From contig NZ_JAKRNM010000002.1 of the NCBI RefSeq assembly GCF_022346995.1, positions 62,001 to 126,000 of the forward strand: a stretch of 64,000 nucleotides of DNA, written 5' to 3'. Source of the DNA: Paenibacillus sp. ACRRY (GTDB lineage: Bacteria; Bacillota; Bacilli; Paenibacillales; Paenibacillaceae). The notes under the pieces were generated by a model that was not told the DNA's origin, searched no databases, and was given only the letters and a program-made list of their open reading frames with translations. Every line of letters starts with the position of its first letter. The stretch's first letter is position 1. Below are positions 51,848 through 58,773 of this stretch, one piece after another. The translations under genes and the position numbers were made by a program.

Positions 51848-52366
51848 ATGTTTGATCCAACCGTGTACGACAATCTCAAGGTCGGCTTTGAAAACTATCT
51901 GTATGATCTAGACAATCTGGATGAGATGATTCATATATCCAACCGGAAAGACAGCATGGAAATGGCGAGTATGTCCAGAGAGTTCGTGCTGCAGTTCGTT
52001 CTAAGGGAGCATCCTGAGGTCAAAGGGGAAGTTATACTCCGAAGCTCTCTAGAAGCGCTGGCGGCCGAAATATTGGAGACACCCGGCAGCCAGCCGGGAT
52101 GTCGCCTTGAACTTCGGTTTAGCCAAGAGACTCCAGAGCCAGGCAGGCTATGTCCGGCAATTCGCTCCATCATTCAAGTGAGCTGGCCGGATCAGCGCTT
52201 GGTACAGGACATTCATTTTGTGTACGGAGAGGAACCTATTAGGTATAACGTTTCAAGTCATGTGTATTTTGATCGAAATGTGAATGAAGACCAGATGGGA
52301 GATATTCCGGAATTATGTGAACATTTGGTGAACGTGTTAAAAAAATTAGTACAACTGCATAATTAA
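51848..52366 (+). CDS. Hypothetical protein
   Basis: This acidic soluble protein of about 172 residues has no recognisable family motif. It begins MFDPTVYDNLKVGFENYLYDLDNL, continues through RKDSMEMASMSREFVLQFVL and a middle region with SSLEALAAEILETPGSQPGC, and ends in a helical LCEHLVNVLKKLVQLHN. No signal peptide or membrane segment is seen. AGGAAAGTGGG suits ATG at 51848; GTG at 51836 overlaps that ribosome site. Codon use resembles its neighbours and a terminator follows, so it is a real gene. Function unknown. Confidence 0.8.
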   Translation: MFDPTVYDNLKVGFENYLYDLDNLDEMIHISNRKDSMEMASMSREFVLQFVLREHPEVKGEVILRSSLEALAAEILETPGSQPGCRLELRFSQETPEPGRLCPAIRSIIQVSWPDQRLVQDIHFVYGEEPIRYNVSSHVYFDRNVNEDQMGDIPELCEHLVNVLKKLVQLHN

Positions 52367-52374
52367 TCATTCGT

Positions 52375-52410
52375 AAAGCCCTGTCTCTTCCCACGAGACG
52401 GGGCTTTTTT
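52375..52410 (+). terminator. Terminator after the hypothetical gene
   Basis: AAAGCCCTGTCTC pairs with GAGACGGGGCTTT with one G-U, then TTT. The following 228 bases to 52638 are AT-rich and show nothing I can support. Confidence 0.9.
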
Positions 52411-52638
52411 GTCATTTTATTAGAATAGTTAAATAGGCTTACAGGCTTAGGTATAAGGGCTTGTATCTAATATTTTACGCAAGGTAGTCAAAAAATGTAT
52501 ATTAATAAAGGAGAAAAAGTGCAATTGAACTATACATAATTGGTGAATTTGCGAAATAATGAATGGGACTAAAGATTTATAGATGCACTAAAGGAACTAG
52601 TTTTCCTTGCCGATAAAATATCGAAGGGGAGAAACTAC

Positions 52639-53604
52639 ATGACAGAGAAATTAATTCGTCTGCTGCGTATACTTCAGGCTATACAAGCGTATCCCGGAAT
52701 TTCAGCCAAGGAATTGGCTGCGAAATGTGATACAACTGTACGCACGATCTATCGCGATCTCCGGATTTTGGACAGGGTTGCCCCTATCATGAACGAAGGC
52801 TACGGCAAGGGTTATCGGTTTATTGGGAATTTCGCCTTGTATCCACTCGATTTCACGGAGCAGGAGGCCATGGTCTTCTCCATGCTTCCGTCTGTTCTGG
52901 ATACTTCTCAATTGCCGGCTGAATTCGATGCAGCTTTTGACAAAGTGATGTCAGTCCATACCAAGCTAAAATCAAAAAACAGTGATATCGTGGAAAACAT
53001 TGCAGGTATCATACGCATGGGAACGCCTGCATACCGGGAGGAAGGTAAAGACCCCAATCTGCTTATCCCGATCATAGAAGCTATTCTTAATCAGGAAACC
53101 ATACGTACCCGGTATCGTACACTGACCAACAATGATATTACGGTCCGTGATATTGATCCCTATTATCTTATTCCACGCGATCAGCGCTTTTATCTCGTCG
53201 GGTATTGCCATCTGGTACAGAAGGTGCGATTGTTTCGCATGAGTCGATTTATGGATGTGAATCAGACAGGAACCCACTTTGACAAAGCGGATTTCAACAT
53301 AGCGCAGTATATGAAAAATACGTGGTCTGTTGATCGAGGGGACGAACATATTCATTTCAAGGTGAGATTTACTGAAAAAATGGCACCCTACATAAAAGAA
53401 GAAGAAATGTTTGTTCGTCCGCGCATGACCGATCTGCCCGATGGCGGATTGTTATTCGAAGTCACACTAAACAGCAGTCGTGAGTTCCTAATGTGGTTAT
53501 ATCAATTTGGCCCTCAAGCGGAGGTTCTTGAGCCCCGAGAATTTCGAACAGAGATTCGCAAACAACTGACTCAATGGTTGGAGCACTATGAGGGAGATGA
53601 ATAA
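52639..53604 (+). CDS. WYL-domain transcriptional regulator
   Basis: This 321-residue regulator has an N-terminal DeoR-like winged HTH (about 1-60: LLRILQAIQAYPGISAKELAAKCDTTVRTIYRDLRIL) and a WYL domain (about 140-220: IRTRYRTLTNNDITVRDIDPYYLIPRDQRFYLVGYCHL, then RLFRMSRF). It ends in a C-terminal extension typical of the family. WYL proteins bind nucleic acid or nucleotide ligands and often control DNA-damage or defence genes; the target here is unknown. ATG at 52639 follows AAGGGGAG. The next gene starts 57 bases after the stop and may be co-transcribed. Confidence 0.9.
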   Translation: MTEKLIRLLRILQAIQAYPGISAKELAAKCDTTVRTIYRDLRILDRVAPIMNEGYGKGYRFIGNFALYPLDFTEQEAMVFSMLPSVLDTSQLPAEFDAAFDKVMSVHTKLKSKNSDIVENIAGIIRMGTPAYREEGKDPNLLIPIIEAILNQETIRTRYRTLTNNDITVRDIDPYYLIPRDQRFYLVGYCHLVQKVRLFRMSRFMDVNQTGTHFDKADFNIAQYMKNTWSVDRGDEHIHFKVRFTEKMAPYIKEEEMFVRPRMTDLPDGGLLFEVTLNSSREFLMWLYQFGPQAEVLEPREFRTEIRKQLTQWLEHYEGDE

Positions 53605-53661
53605 TTTGATTGGTTATTTAAACTTGAAACTTGGATATAAGGAAAAGGAGCAGAACATGTT

Positions 53662-54024
53662 ATGAGCAGCAACTTATTTGCAGCCATGGATCGAATGGAG
53701 CATTATCACGGTATCCAGGCATTAAATGTAGATGATACCGTATTTTTGGTTAAGGATCCCAATAATCGTACAGATCATCAGGCCATCAAGGTTGTTATTC
53801 CACCAATAGGCACCGTGGGATATATCGTGAACGATCCAGTAGCTGTTCCCCACGGGTGCTGGGCAGGCTCTGGATTTTATGATGTCTTTCATCAGCAGAC
53901 CTGTGCGAAGGTCCGGTTTGCCATGAAAGATATGATTATTGTTGAGCTCATTGAAATGGTACATGTCCCCATCCCCCAAATGGAGTCATGGATCACAAGC
54001 TGGCAGTCACGGGAAAAAGCATAA
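53662..54024 (+). CDS. Small HIRAN-like protein
   Basis: This is a 120-residue stand-alone protein. The segment LNVDDTVFLVKDPNNRTDHQAIKVVIPPIGTVGYIVND (about residues 22-60) has the pattern of a HIRAN domain: a Lys/Asp-Pro-Asn-N-x-x-D-x-x-A-I core followed by a G-x-V-G-Y-I motif. HIRAN domains bind DNA 3' ends in fork-remodelling helicases and also occur alone in bacteria. It has no helicase or nuclease part. ATG at 53662 follows AAGGAG at 11 bases. It directly follows the WYL regulator gene on the same strand; a shared DNA-damage or defence function is speculative. The HIRAN call is tentative. Confidence 0.6.
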   Translation: MSSNLFAAMDRMEHYHGIQALNVDDTVFLVKDPNNRTDHQAIKVVIPPIGTVGYIVNDPVAVPHGCWAGSGFYDVFHQQTCAKVRFAMKDMIIVELIEMVHVPIPQMESWITSWQSREKA

Positions 54025-54078
54025 CCAGTCCCTAGCAGCCATTGGGGCAGCTTCGTTATGACTTCTTCCAATATATGC

Positions 54079-55173
54079 TCACTGACGAATAAGTCTTGTA
54101 TAAGCTGCTTCGAGATGCATGGCGGTTCGGGACCAGCCAAACTGGTTCACGGCAATTGCTCGCCCGGCCTTTCCAAGGGATTCGGCCAGCATGGGATCCC
54201 GGGCAAGCTTCTGAAGGCAAGCAGCAAATGGCTGAGGTTTGTCATAAGGAGAAACCAGATAACCGCTGCTGCCTGATTCAATAATTTCACGAATGCCACC
54301 ATTGTCTGAAGCGATGACAGGCAGACCGGAAGCCATGGCTTCAACGTTAACCAGGCCGAAGGCTTCGTGCATTTGAGACGGGCAAACCAGGCAATCAGCG
54401 GCCCGGTACAAATGGTGTATCTGTTCATGGGCAATCTGTCCGAGAAAAGATGAACGTATCCCCAGTTTTCGGGCTAGCAGACGCAGCTTGCGGACATAGA
54501 CCTGTGGCCCCTTGCCTGCAATAATCAGCTGTACATCAACCTTCTGTTGCACAAGGGCTACTGCGCGAATCAGAATATCCACACCTTTGCCTGGAATCAG
54601 TCTGCCGACATACAGCACAGAAAAGGGTTGTGAACGCTCTGAAAGCGTGGAGATTTTGCCATCGCTTAGGGCTGGGACGAAGCGGGTCAGATCGGCGCCC
54701 AGAGGGATAACATTCATCAGATGTTTCACCGAAGGGAACCTGCGTCCTAATCTCTCTCTCAGCGACAAACTGTTGACGGCGATGCAGTCGGCTTGTCGTA
54801 ACAACGTTAATCTGGCGGGTCCAGGCTGAGCGAAGGTCAGGGAGTGAAGGAACAGGATTGCAGGGATGTCAGGCAGGCTTCGTTTGATTCGGGCCAAGCA
54901 GCGCGGCCTGTTATCCACCTGGATCAGATCAAACGAACTGTCCTTTAAGAGCCGAATGACGGCCTGAATATATCGATCGGGACTACTGGATGTAACACGG
55001 CGAATCGTAATGCCCTCAAGCTGCTCTTTGGCTGGAAGACCAGGCATTTCGCGGCTAATAATGGTCACTTCATGACGCAGTGCAAGTTCGCGAGCGATAC
55101 CCAGAATGCTTATTTCAACTGAACCGTTTCCAGGCACAGGTAGTTTCTCCGGTGCGACCATCGCTATTTTCAT
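54079..55173 (-). CDS. Glycosyltransferase family 4 (CotSA-like)
   Basis: This is a GT-B glycosyltransferase of about 364 residues. The N-terminal acceptor domain starts MKIAMVAPEKLPVPGNGSVEISI. The C-terminal donor domain has VLYVGRLIPGKGVDILIRA and HEAFGLVNVEAMASGLPVIASDNGGIREII, the E-x7-E motif of GT4. It resembles spore coat CotSA and other sugar transferases. ATG at 55173 follows AAGGAGGAG, so a longer form from 55218 is rejected. It is monocistronic, divergent from the DUF3817 gene and convergent with the HIRAN-like gene. Donor and acceptor unknown. Confidence 0.9.
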   Translation of the reverse strand: MKIAMVAPEKLPVPGNGSVEISILGIARELALRHEVTIISREMPGLPAKEQLEGITIRRVTSSSPDRYIQAVIRLLKDSSFDLIQVDNRPRCLARIKRSLPDIPAILFLHSLTFAQPGPARLTLLRQADCIAVNSLSLRERLGRRFPSVKHLMNVIPLGADLTRFVPALSDGKISTLSERSQPFSVLYVGRLIPGKGVDILIRAVALVQQKVDVQLIIAGKGPQVYVRKLRLLARKLGIRSSFLGQIAHEQIHHLYRAADCLVCPSQMHEAFGLVNVEAMASGLPVIASDNGGIREIIESGSSGYLVSPYDKPQPFAACLQKLARDPMLAESLGKAGRAIAVNQFGWSRTAMHLEAAYTRLIRQ

Positions 55174-55276
55174 TGGGTGGCTCCTCCTTGTCCCATACTC
55201 GTAACGAATCTTCGTCACATCTTATGCTTCTACGAGACGTTTGGCGCCTCGGTAGTACCGAAGAAATATGTATTTG

Positions 55277-55285
55277 TGATATAAT
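55277..55285 (+). promoter_or_regulatory. Extended -10 promoter of the DUF3817 gene
   Basis: TGATATAAT fits the TGnTATAAT extended -10 perfectly, about 49 bases before the start codon; no good -35 is present. Confidence 0.6.
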
Positions 55286-55333
55286 GAACAGGTTGCAAAT
55301 ATTCGTTACGTGGATAGAAACAGGAGGAACATG

Positions 55334-55648
55334 ATGTTACATTCAACGCTGGGCCGCTTCCGATTACTGCTGTGGCTGCAGGGACTTTCATATGTATTAT
55401 TGCTGTTTGTGGCATTCCCCTTGAAGAATGCAGGGATCTTGCCTCAATCGGTCACATGGTTTGGCAATCTGTACGGTTTTTTGTTTTTGATGTACATGTT
55501 GTTTATGGTTAGTCTATATACGACGCAAAAGTGGCGTTTACGTCGTCCGATCGCTTTATTTTTCATATCATTTATCCCCCTGGGCAATTTCGTTTATGAT
55601 TTTTTCGTTTTTCGCAAATTGGATCAGGGTCAAGGTACTGTTAAATAA
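55334..55648 (+). CDS. DUF3817 integral membrane protein
   Basis: This membrane protein of about 104 residues has three predicted segments (LLLWLQGLSYVLLLFVAFPLK, LYGFLFLMYMLFMVSLY, ALFFISFIPLGNFVYDFFVF). The W/F-x-E/Q-G-x-SY start and the G-N-x-Y-x-F-F-V-F end are typical of DUF3817. The function of the family is not established. AGGAGG fits ATG at 55334 best (six bases); ATG at 55331 is closer. Confidence 0.85.
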   Translation: MLHSTLGRFRLLLWLQGLSYVLLLFVAFPLKNAGILPQSVTWFGNLYGFLFLMYMLFMVSLYTTQKWRLRRPIALFFISFIPLGNFVYDFFVFRKLDQGQGTVK

Positions 55649-55651
55649 AGC

Positions 55652-55680
55652 TTGACTTTGTGTAGTGTTGTGAATATGAT
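55652..55680 (+). promoter_or_regulatory. Promoter of the terC transcript
   Basis: TTGACT (55652-55657), 17 bases and TATGAT (55675-55680), both 5 of 6, upstream of the Mn riboswitch. Confidence 0.75.
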
Positions 55681-55739
55681 GAGAACAGGTTATTTGAACT
55701 GTAAGAAATGCATCAACTAAAACTGCATATTCCTGATGT

Positions 55740-55829
55740 TAAAGGGGAGTAGCTTTCACAGTAAAGTCGTCAATTCGGGATTACATCCCCGGCTTTATTG
55801 GCAGCAATTTGTTGTTAGCGAGACCTTTA
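55740..55829 (+). promoter_or_regulatory. Manganese riboswitch (yybP-ykoY family)
   Basis: TAAAGGGGAGTAGC at the 5' side and GCGAGACCTTTACC at the 3' side, with CCCGGCTTTATTGGCAGC between, are the conserved yybP-ykoY elements. P1 is TAAAGG (55740-55745) with CCTTTA (55824-55829). The 3' strand of P1 is also the 5' arm of the first terminator, so Mn2+ binding should favour readthrough. A TerC-family gene downstream is the typical partner. Confidence 0.92.
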
Positions 55830-55862
55830 CCAAGTTTTCATGCTGGGTAAAGGTCTCTTTTT
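55820..55862 (+). terminator. First terminator of the Mn riboswitch
   Basis: GAGACCTTTACC (55820-55831) and GGTAAAGGTCTC (55846-55857) form a perfect 12-bp stem with a T-run to 55862. Confidence 0.9.
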
Positions 55863-55874
55863 ATGGATATAAAA

Positions 55875-55909
55875 GGATCTTTACCAGCGATGGTAAAGGT
55901 CCTTTTTTT
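55875..55909 (+). terminator. Second, homologous terminator of the terC leader
   Basis: GGATCTTTACC (55875-55885) and GGTAAAGGTCC (55892-55902) form an 11-bp stem with one G-U, followed by seven Ts. Its arms closely copy those of the first terminator. Confidence 0.88.
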
Positions 55910-55942
55910 GTACATCATAAGGATACTAAGGAGGAGTCAAAT

Positions 55943-56761
55943 TTGGATTTGTCATTATTATTGGAGTATGGATGGGTATTAATCGTCCTAGTAGTCCTGG
56001 AAGGATTGCTGGCAGCAGATAATGCTTTGGTGCTTGCGATTATGGTTAAGCATTTACCGGATGAGAAACGTAAAAAGGCACTATTCTACGGTTTGCTCGG
56101 TGCCTTCATCTTCAGGTTAGGTTCCTTGTTCCTGATCTCGTTCCTCGTCGATGTGTGGCAGGTTCAGGCGATCGGAGCACTGTATCTTCTCTACATCTCG
56201 ATTAACCACATTGCCAAGAAAGTTATGGGCAGCCGAAACAAGACAGACGAAGCAGCCGATGATGCACCGAAGAAAGCCAAGAAACAATCCGGTTTCTGGA
56301 TGACCGTTTTCAAGGTCGAGGTAGCGGATATTGCTTTTGCAGTTGACTCCATTCTTGCAGCCGTAGCACTGGCTGTGGCGTTGCCACCAAGTGGATTGCC
56401 TCCAATTGGCGGGTTGGATGGTGGACAGTTTATCGTCATCTTCCTGGGCGGATTTATTGGTCTCGTCATTATGCGTTTTGCAGCTTCGTTCTTCGTTAAA
56501 TTGCTTCATTCCCGTCCGGGACTTGAAGTGGCAGCCTTCGTTATCGTAGGTTGGGTAGGGGTTAAGCTGGCAGTCATTACGCTGGCGCATCCTTCGCTTG
56601 GTGTGCTGGATGAACATTTCCCGGAAAATAAAATTTGGAAATTCGGATTCTATATCGTATTGATTACCATTGCGGTATGTGGTTGGTTCCTGTCTTCCAA
56701 AGTACCAGCCAAAGAGGATGAAAATCCGATTGAAGAGTTGGAAAAACAAGCGGGAAATTAA
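55943..56761 (+). CDS. TerC-family membrane protein (Mn exporter/metalation protein, YkoY-like)
   Basis: This TerC protein of about 272 residues has seven or so membrane segments. LEGLLAADNALVLAIMVKHLP near the start and VADIAFAVDSILAAVALAV in the middle carry the conserved Asp/Asn of the two TerC repeats, likely metal ligands; a charged DEAADDAPKKAKKQ loop separates them. Members act in Mn2+ efflux or metalation of exported enzymes. TTG at 55943 follows AAGGAGGAG; upstream frame extension runs through the riboswitch and is not coding. Control by the Mn riboswitch supports the metal role. Confidence 0.92.
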   Translation: MDLSLLLEYGWVLIVLVVLEGLLAADNALVLAIMVKHLPDEKRKKALFYGLLGAFIFRLGSLFLISFLVDVWQVQAIGALYLLYISINHIAKKVMGSRNKTDEAADDAPKKAKKQSGFWMTVFKVEVADIAFAVDSILAAVALAVALPPSGLPPIGGLDGGQFIVIFLGGFIGLVIMRFAASFFVKLLHSRPGLEVAAFVIVGWVGVKLAVITLAHPSLGVLDEHFPENKIWKFGFYIVLITIAVCGWFLSSKVPAKEDENPIEELEKQAGN

Positions 56762-56797
56762 GCCCGTAAGCTTAACCAAAACAGCATATATTGTCGT

Positions 56798-56837
56798 AAA
56801 AATCAGGGGCTGTATGGATACAGACCCCTGATTTTTT
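56798..56837. terminator. Terminator of the terC gene
   Basis: AAAAATCAGGGG and CCCCTGATTTTTT pair, with an inner CTGT/ACAG stem. The flanking A and T runs could work on both strands. Confidence 0.9.
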
Positions 56838-56882
56838 AGTATATGCATAACTATGCCAAACGGTTTATTTCCAAGAAAAGGG

Positions 56883-56912
56883 TTGACATATCAAAACGAG
56901 TCCTATTAATAT
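56883..56912 (+). promoter_or_regulatory. Promoter of the rtcB leader
   Basis: A perfect TTGACA (56883-56888) is followed after 18 bases by TAATAT (56907-56912). An alternative -10 is TATTAA at 15 bases. Confidence 0.55.
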
Positions 56913-56946
56913 AAGACTTATCATTTACGAAGGGAGGCCGAAAGAC

Positions 56947-57048
56947 ATGATGGTTGGTTATGATGTTCGATTAACACAGACACCAAGTCGCATAGATACA
57001 ACTGCATATCCAGCTCATCGTCTCTTTGGCCTCTTACGGGCGACATAG
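56947..57048 (+). CDS. 33-codon leader ORF upstream of rtcB
   Basis: ATG at 56947 follows GGGAGG with nine-base spacing, one of the best ribosome sites in the region. It opens a 33-codon frame starting MMVGYDVRLT and ending FGLLRAT, stop TAG. A second ATG follows the first directly. It has no recognisable family. It lies between a promoter and the two hairpins preceding rtcB, so it may be a leader peptide whose translation affects the terminator, or a small protein gene in its own right. No codon run typical of amino-acid attenuation is present. Confidence 0.45.
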   Translation: MMVGYDVRLTQTPSRIDTTAYPAHRLFGLLRAT

Positions 57049-57119
57049 GAGAATCGGCATATCTTTTCACTGTTCATTATGCAGGCATAGATATGTCAAT
57101 CTCGGCTTATATAGCGATG

Positions 57120-57158
57120 GAGAACAGAGGTATGGCATCTTCATGCCCTCCTGTTCTC
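57120..57158 (+). promoter_or_regulatory. Hairpin in the rtcB leader
   Basis: GAGAACAG (57120-57127) pairs with CTGTTCTC (57151-57158), enclosing a second stem GGCAT/ATGCC with loop CTTC. It precedes the leader terminator by 14 bases and lacks its own T-run. Confidence 0.6.
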
Positions 57159-57172
57159 TGTTATTGTCATGA

Positions 57173-57209
57173 AGAAGTCATGGGCGATGCGTCCATGACT
57201 TCTTTTTTT
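57173..57209 (+). terminator. Intrinsic terminator in the rtcB leader
   Basis: AGAAGTCATGG (57173-57183) and CCATGACTTCT (57193-57203) form a perfect 11-bp stem, followed by seven Ts. It lies about 70-100 bases before rtcB on the same strand. Either it ends the transcript of the 33-codon ORF or it attenuates rtcB. A TTGACT (57216-57221) just after it might begin a second, weak promoter. Confidence 0.85.
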
Positions 57210-57279
57210 GTTGTATTGACTGAAGCGGACATGAACGATGCGATACAAACATTTCTTAATTATAAAAAACAACTAAAAG

Positions 57280-58773
57280 ATGAAAAACAGGAAGGAAAAA
57301 TCACCATTTATGAATACAGAACCTAATTTATTTACGAGTCAAAATGAATTCCCTGGCGGCTATCGGCATGAAGTGAAGTTGCCAGCAGGAGACTTGACGG
57401 TATATGCCGCACAACAATTATTTTCCTCGCTTGATTACAAAGTGTTTGAAATGGCTAACAACAATCTGCAAATTCCTGGAATTTCCTATATGAGTTATAC
57501 CCCGGACGTTCATGTGGGTGTGGGAACCTGCATCGGCACTACGGCCGTATGGGACGCAAAGACGGGATACGTGTCTCCGTCCATTGTTGGCAGTGATATC
57601 GGCTGCGGGATGCGGGTGCATATGACCAATTTGCACAGAGATGATCTGAAAGATGTGAAATTGCGCCGCAAGCTGGTCAAGGCCATTGAAAAGGTACTGC
57701 CAATGGAGGCTAGTCAGCGGGGGCATTTCTCGGATATCCGACTAGAACACATTGTTCGCAAAGGCTTGCATGGCTTGCCGAAAAAATATATTCCGGACAG
57801 TTATACACCGAAGAAGTCGACATCGATCACCCATGTGGAAAGCAGCAAATTTGCTTACGATGAGGAAGTGCTGAATCTTGTTCCAGATATGACATGGCAC
57901 CGTGCACATCGTCAGCTGGGCACCTTGGGCGGGGGCAATCATTTTGCCGAAATCCAGTCTATTGAAATTGCAGAGGAAAATCGTGAGATCGCGGAAGCCT
58001 GGGGATTGGTTGATGGTCAAATTGTCATCATGATTCATTCAGGTTCTCGTGCCTGGGGCGGACATGTGAGCCAGACCAGCTCGTCTGCCATTGCCAAAGT
58101 GATGCAGAGAAACGGGCTTGGTACATCTGATCCGAGACTGGTTTTTGCTCCGTTGGAACACGCCGAAGGCCGTCATTACGTTAACATGATGTATTCCGCT
58201 TTGAATTATGCTGTGGTTAACCGTCATCTGATCGCTTACGCTATTCGGGAGGCATTCCGGGAAGTATTCGGACCCAAATGTGAATTCCGTACGCTGTATG
58301 ATCTGATGCACAACTATGCCTGGGAAGAATCCCATGCGAAAGAAGGCAGCGTATTCGTCCATCGCAAAGGGACAACGCGTGCGCTTCCTGCCGGGCATCC
58401 GGATAATCCGAAACCTTATATGGCTACAGGTCATCCTGCGCTTATTCCAGGATCGATGGGAACGGCTTCGTATATCATGGTAGGTCAGCCGCAGGGCGAG
58501 GATAACTATTATTCGATCTGCCATGGTGCAGGGCGCATTCGTTCACGTACCGCAACCAAGCGTCTGGTTACGGTAGAAGATTTTGCATCCGCACTTGGCG
58601 TGGGTACAGAAGATGAAATTGTGGTGAATCAGCGTTCACTCGAATCGATTATAGATGAATCGCCACAGGCGTATAAGAATGTCGATGAAATTATTGATAG
58701 TGTTACCGGTGCAGGCCTGGCTCAGGTTGTAGCCAAATGCAAACCGCTTGCCGCTGTGAAAGGAGCCAAGTAA
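57280..58773 (+). CDS. rtcB: RtcB-family RNA ligase
   Basis: This RtcB protein of up to 497 residues joins RNA 2',3'-cyclic phosphate (or 3'-phosphate) to 5'-OH ends using GTP and Mn2+. VGSDIGCGMRVHMTN has the metal cysteine, LGGGNHFAEIQ and IMIHSGSRAWGG the metal histidines, SVFVHRKGTTRALPAGHP and GSMGTASYIM bind substrate/GTP, and CHGAGRIRSR holds the guanylylated histidine. All catalytic residues seem present. ATG at 57280 or 57310 could start it: GGAAGG lies between them, long for the second, and nothing good precedes the first. The stop overlaps the AAA+ gene by one base. A leader with a terminator lies upstream. Confidence 0.93.
   Translation: MKNRKEKSPFMNTEPNLFTSQNEFPGGYRHEVKLPAGDLTVYAAQQLFSSLDYKVFEMANNNLQIPGISYMSYTPDVHVGVGTCIGTTAVWDAKTGYVSPSIVGSDIGCGMRVHMTNLHRDDLKDVKLRRKLVKAIEKVLPMEASQRGHFSDIRLEHIVRKGLHGLPKKYIPDSYTPKKSTSITHVESSKFAYDEEVLNLVPDMTWHRAHRQLGTLGGGNHFAEIQSIEIAEENREIAEAWGLVDGQIVIMIHSGSRAWGGHVSQTSSSAIAKVMQRNGLGTSDPRLVFAPLEHAEGRHYVNMMYSALNYAVVNRHLIAYAIREAFREVFGPKCEFRTLYDLMHNYAWEESHAKEGSVFVHRKGTTRALPAGHPDNPKPYMATGHPALIPGSMGTASYIMVGQPQGEDNYYSICHGAGRIRSRTATKRLVTVEDFASALGVGTEDEIVVNQRSLESIIDESPQAYKNVDEIIDSVTGAGLAQVVAKCKPLAAVKGAK

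Noticed and set aside
55736..55942. N-terminal extension of the TerC protein
   Set aside because: The extension is translated riboswitch and terminator sequence; TTG at 55943 has the ribosome site and family start.
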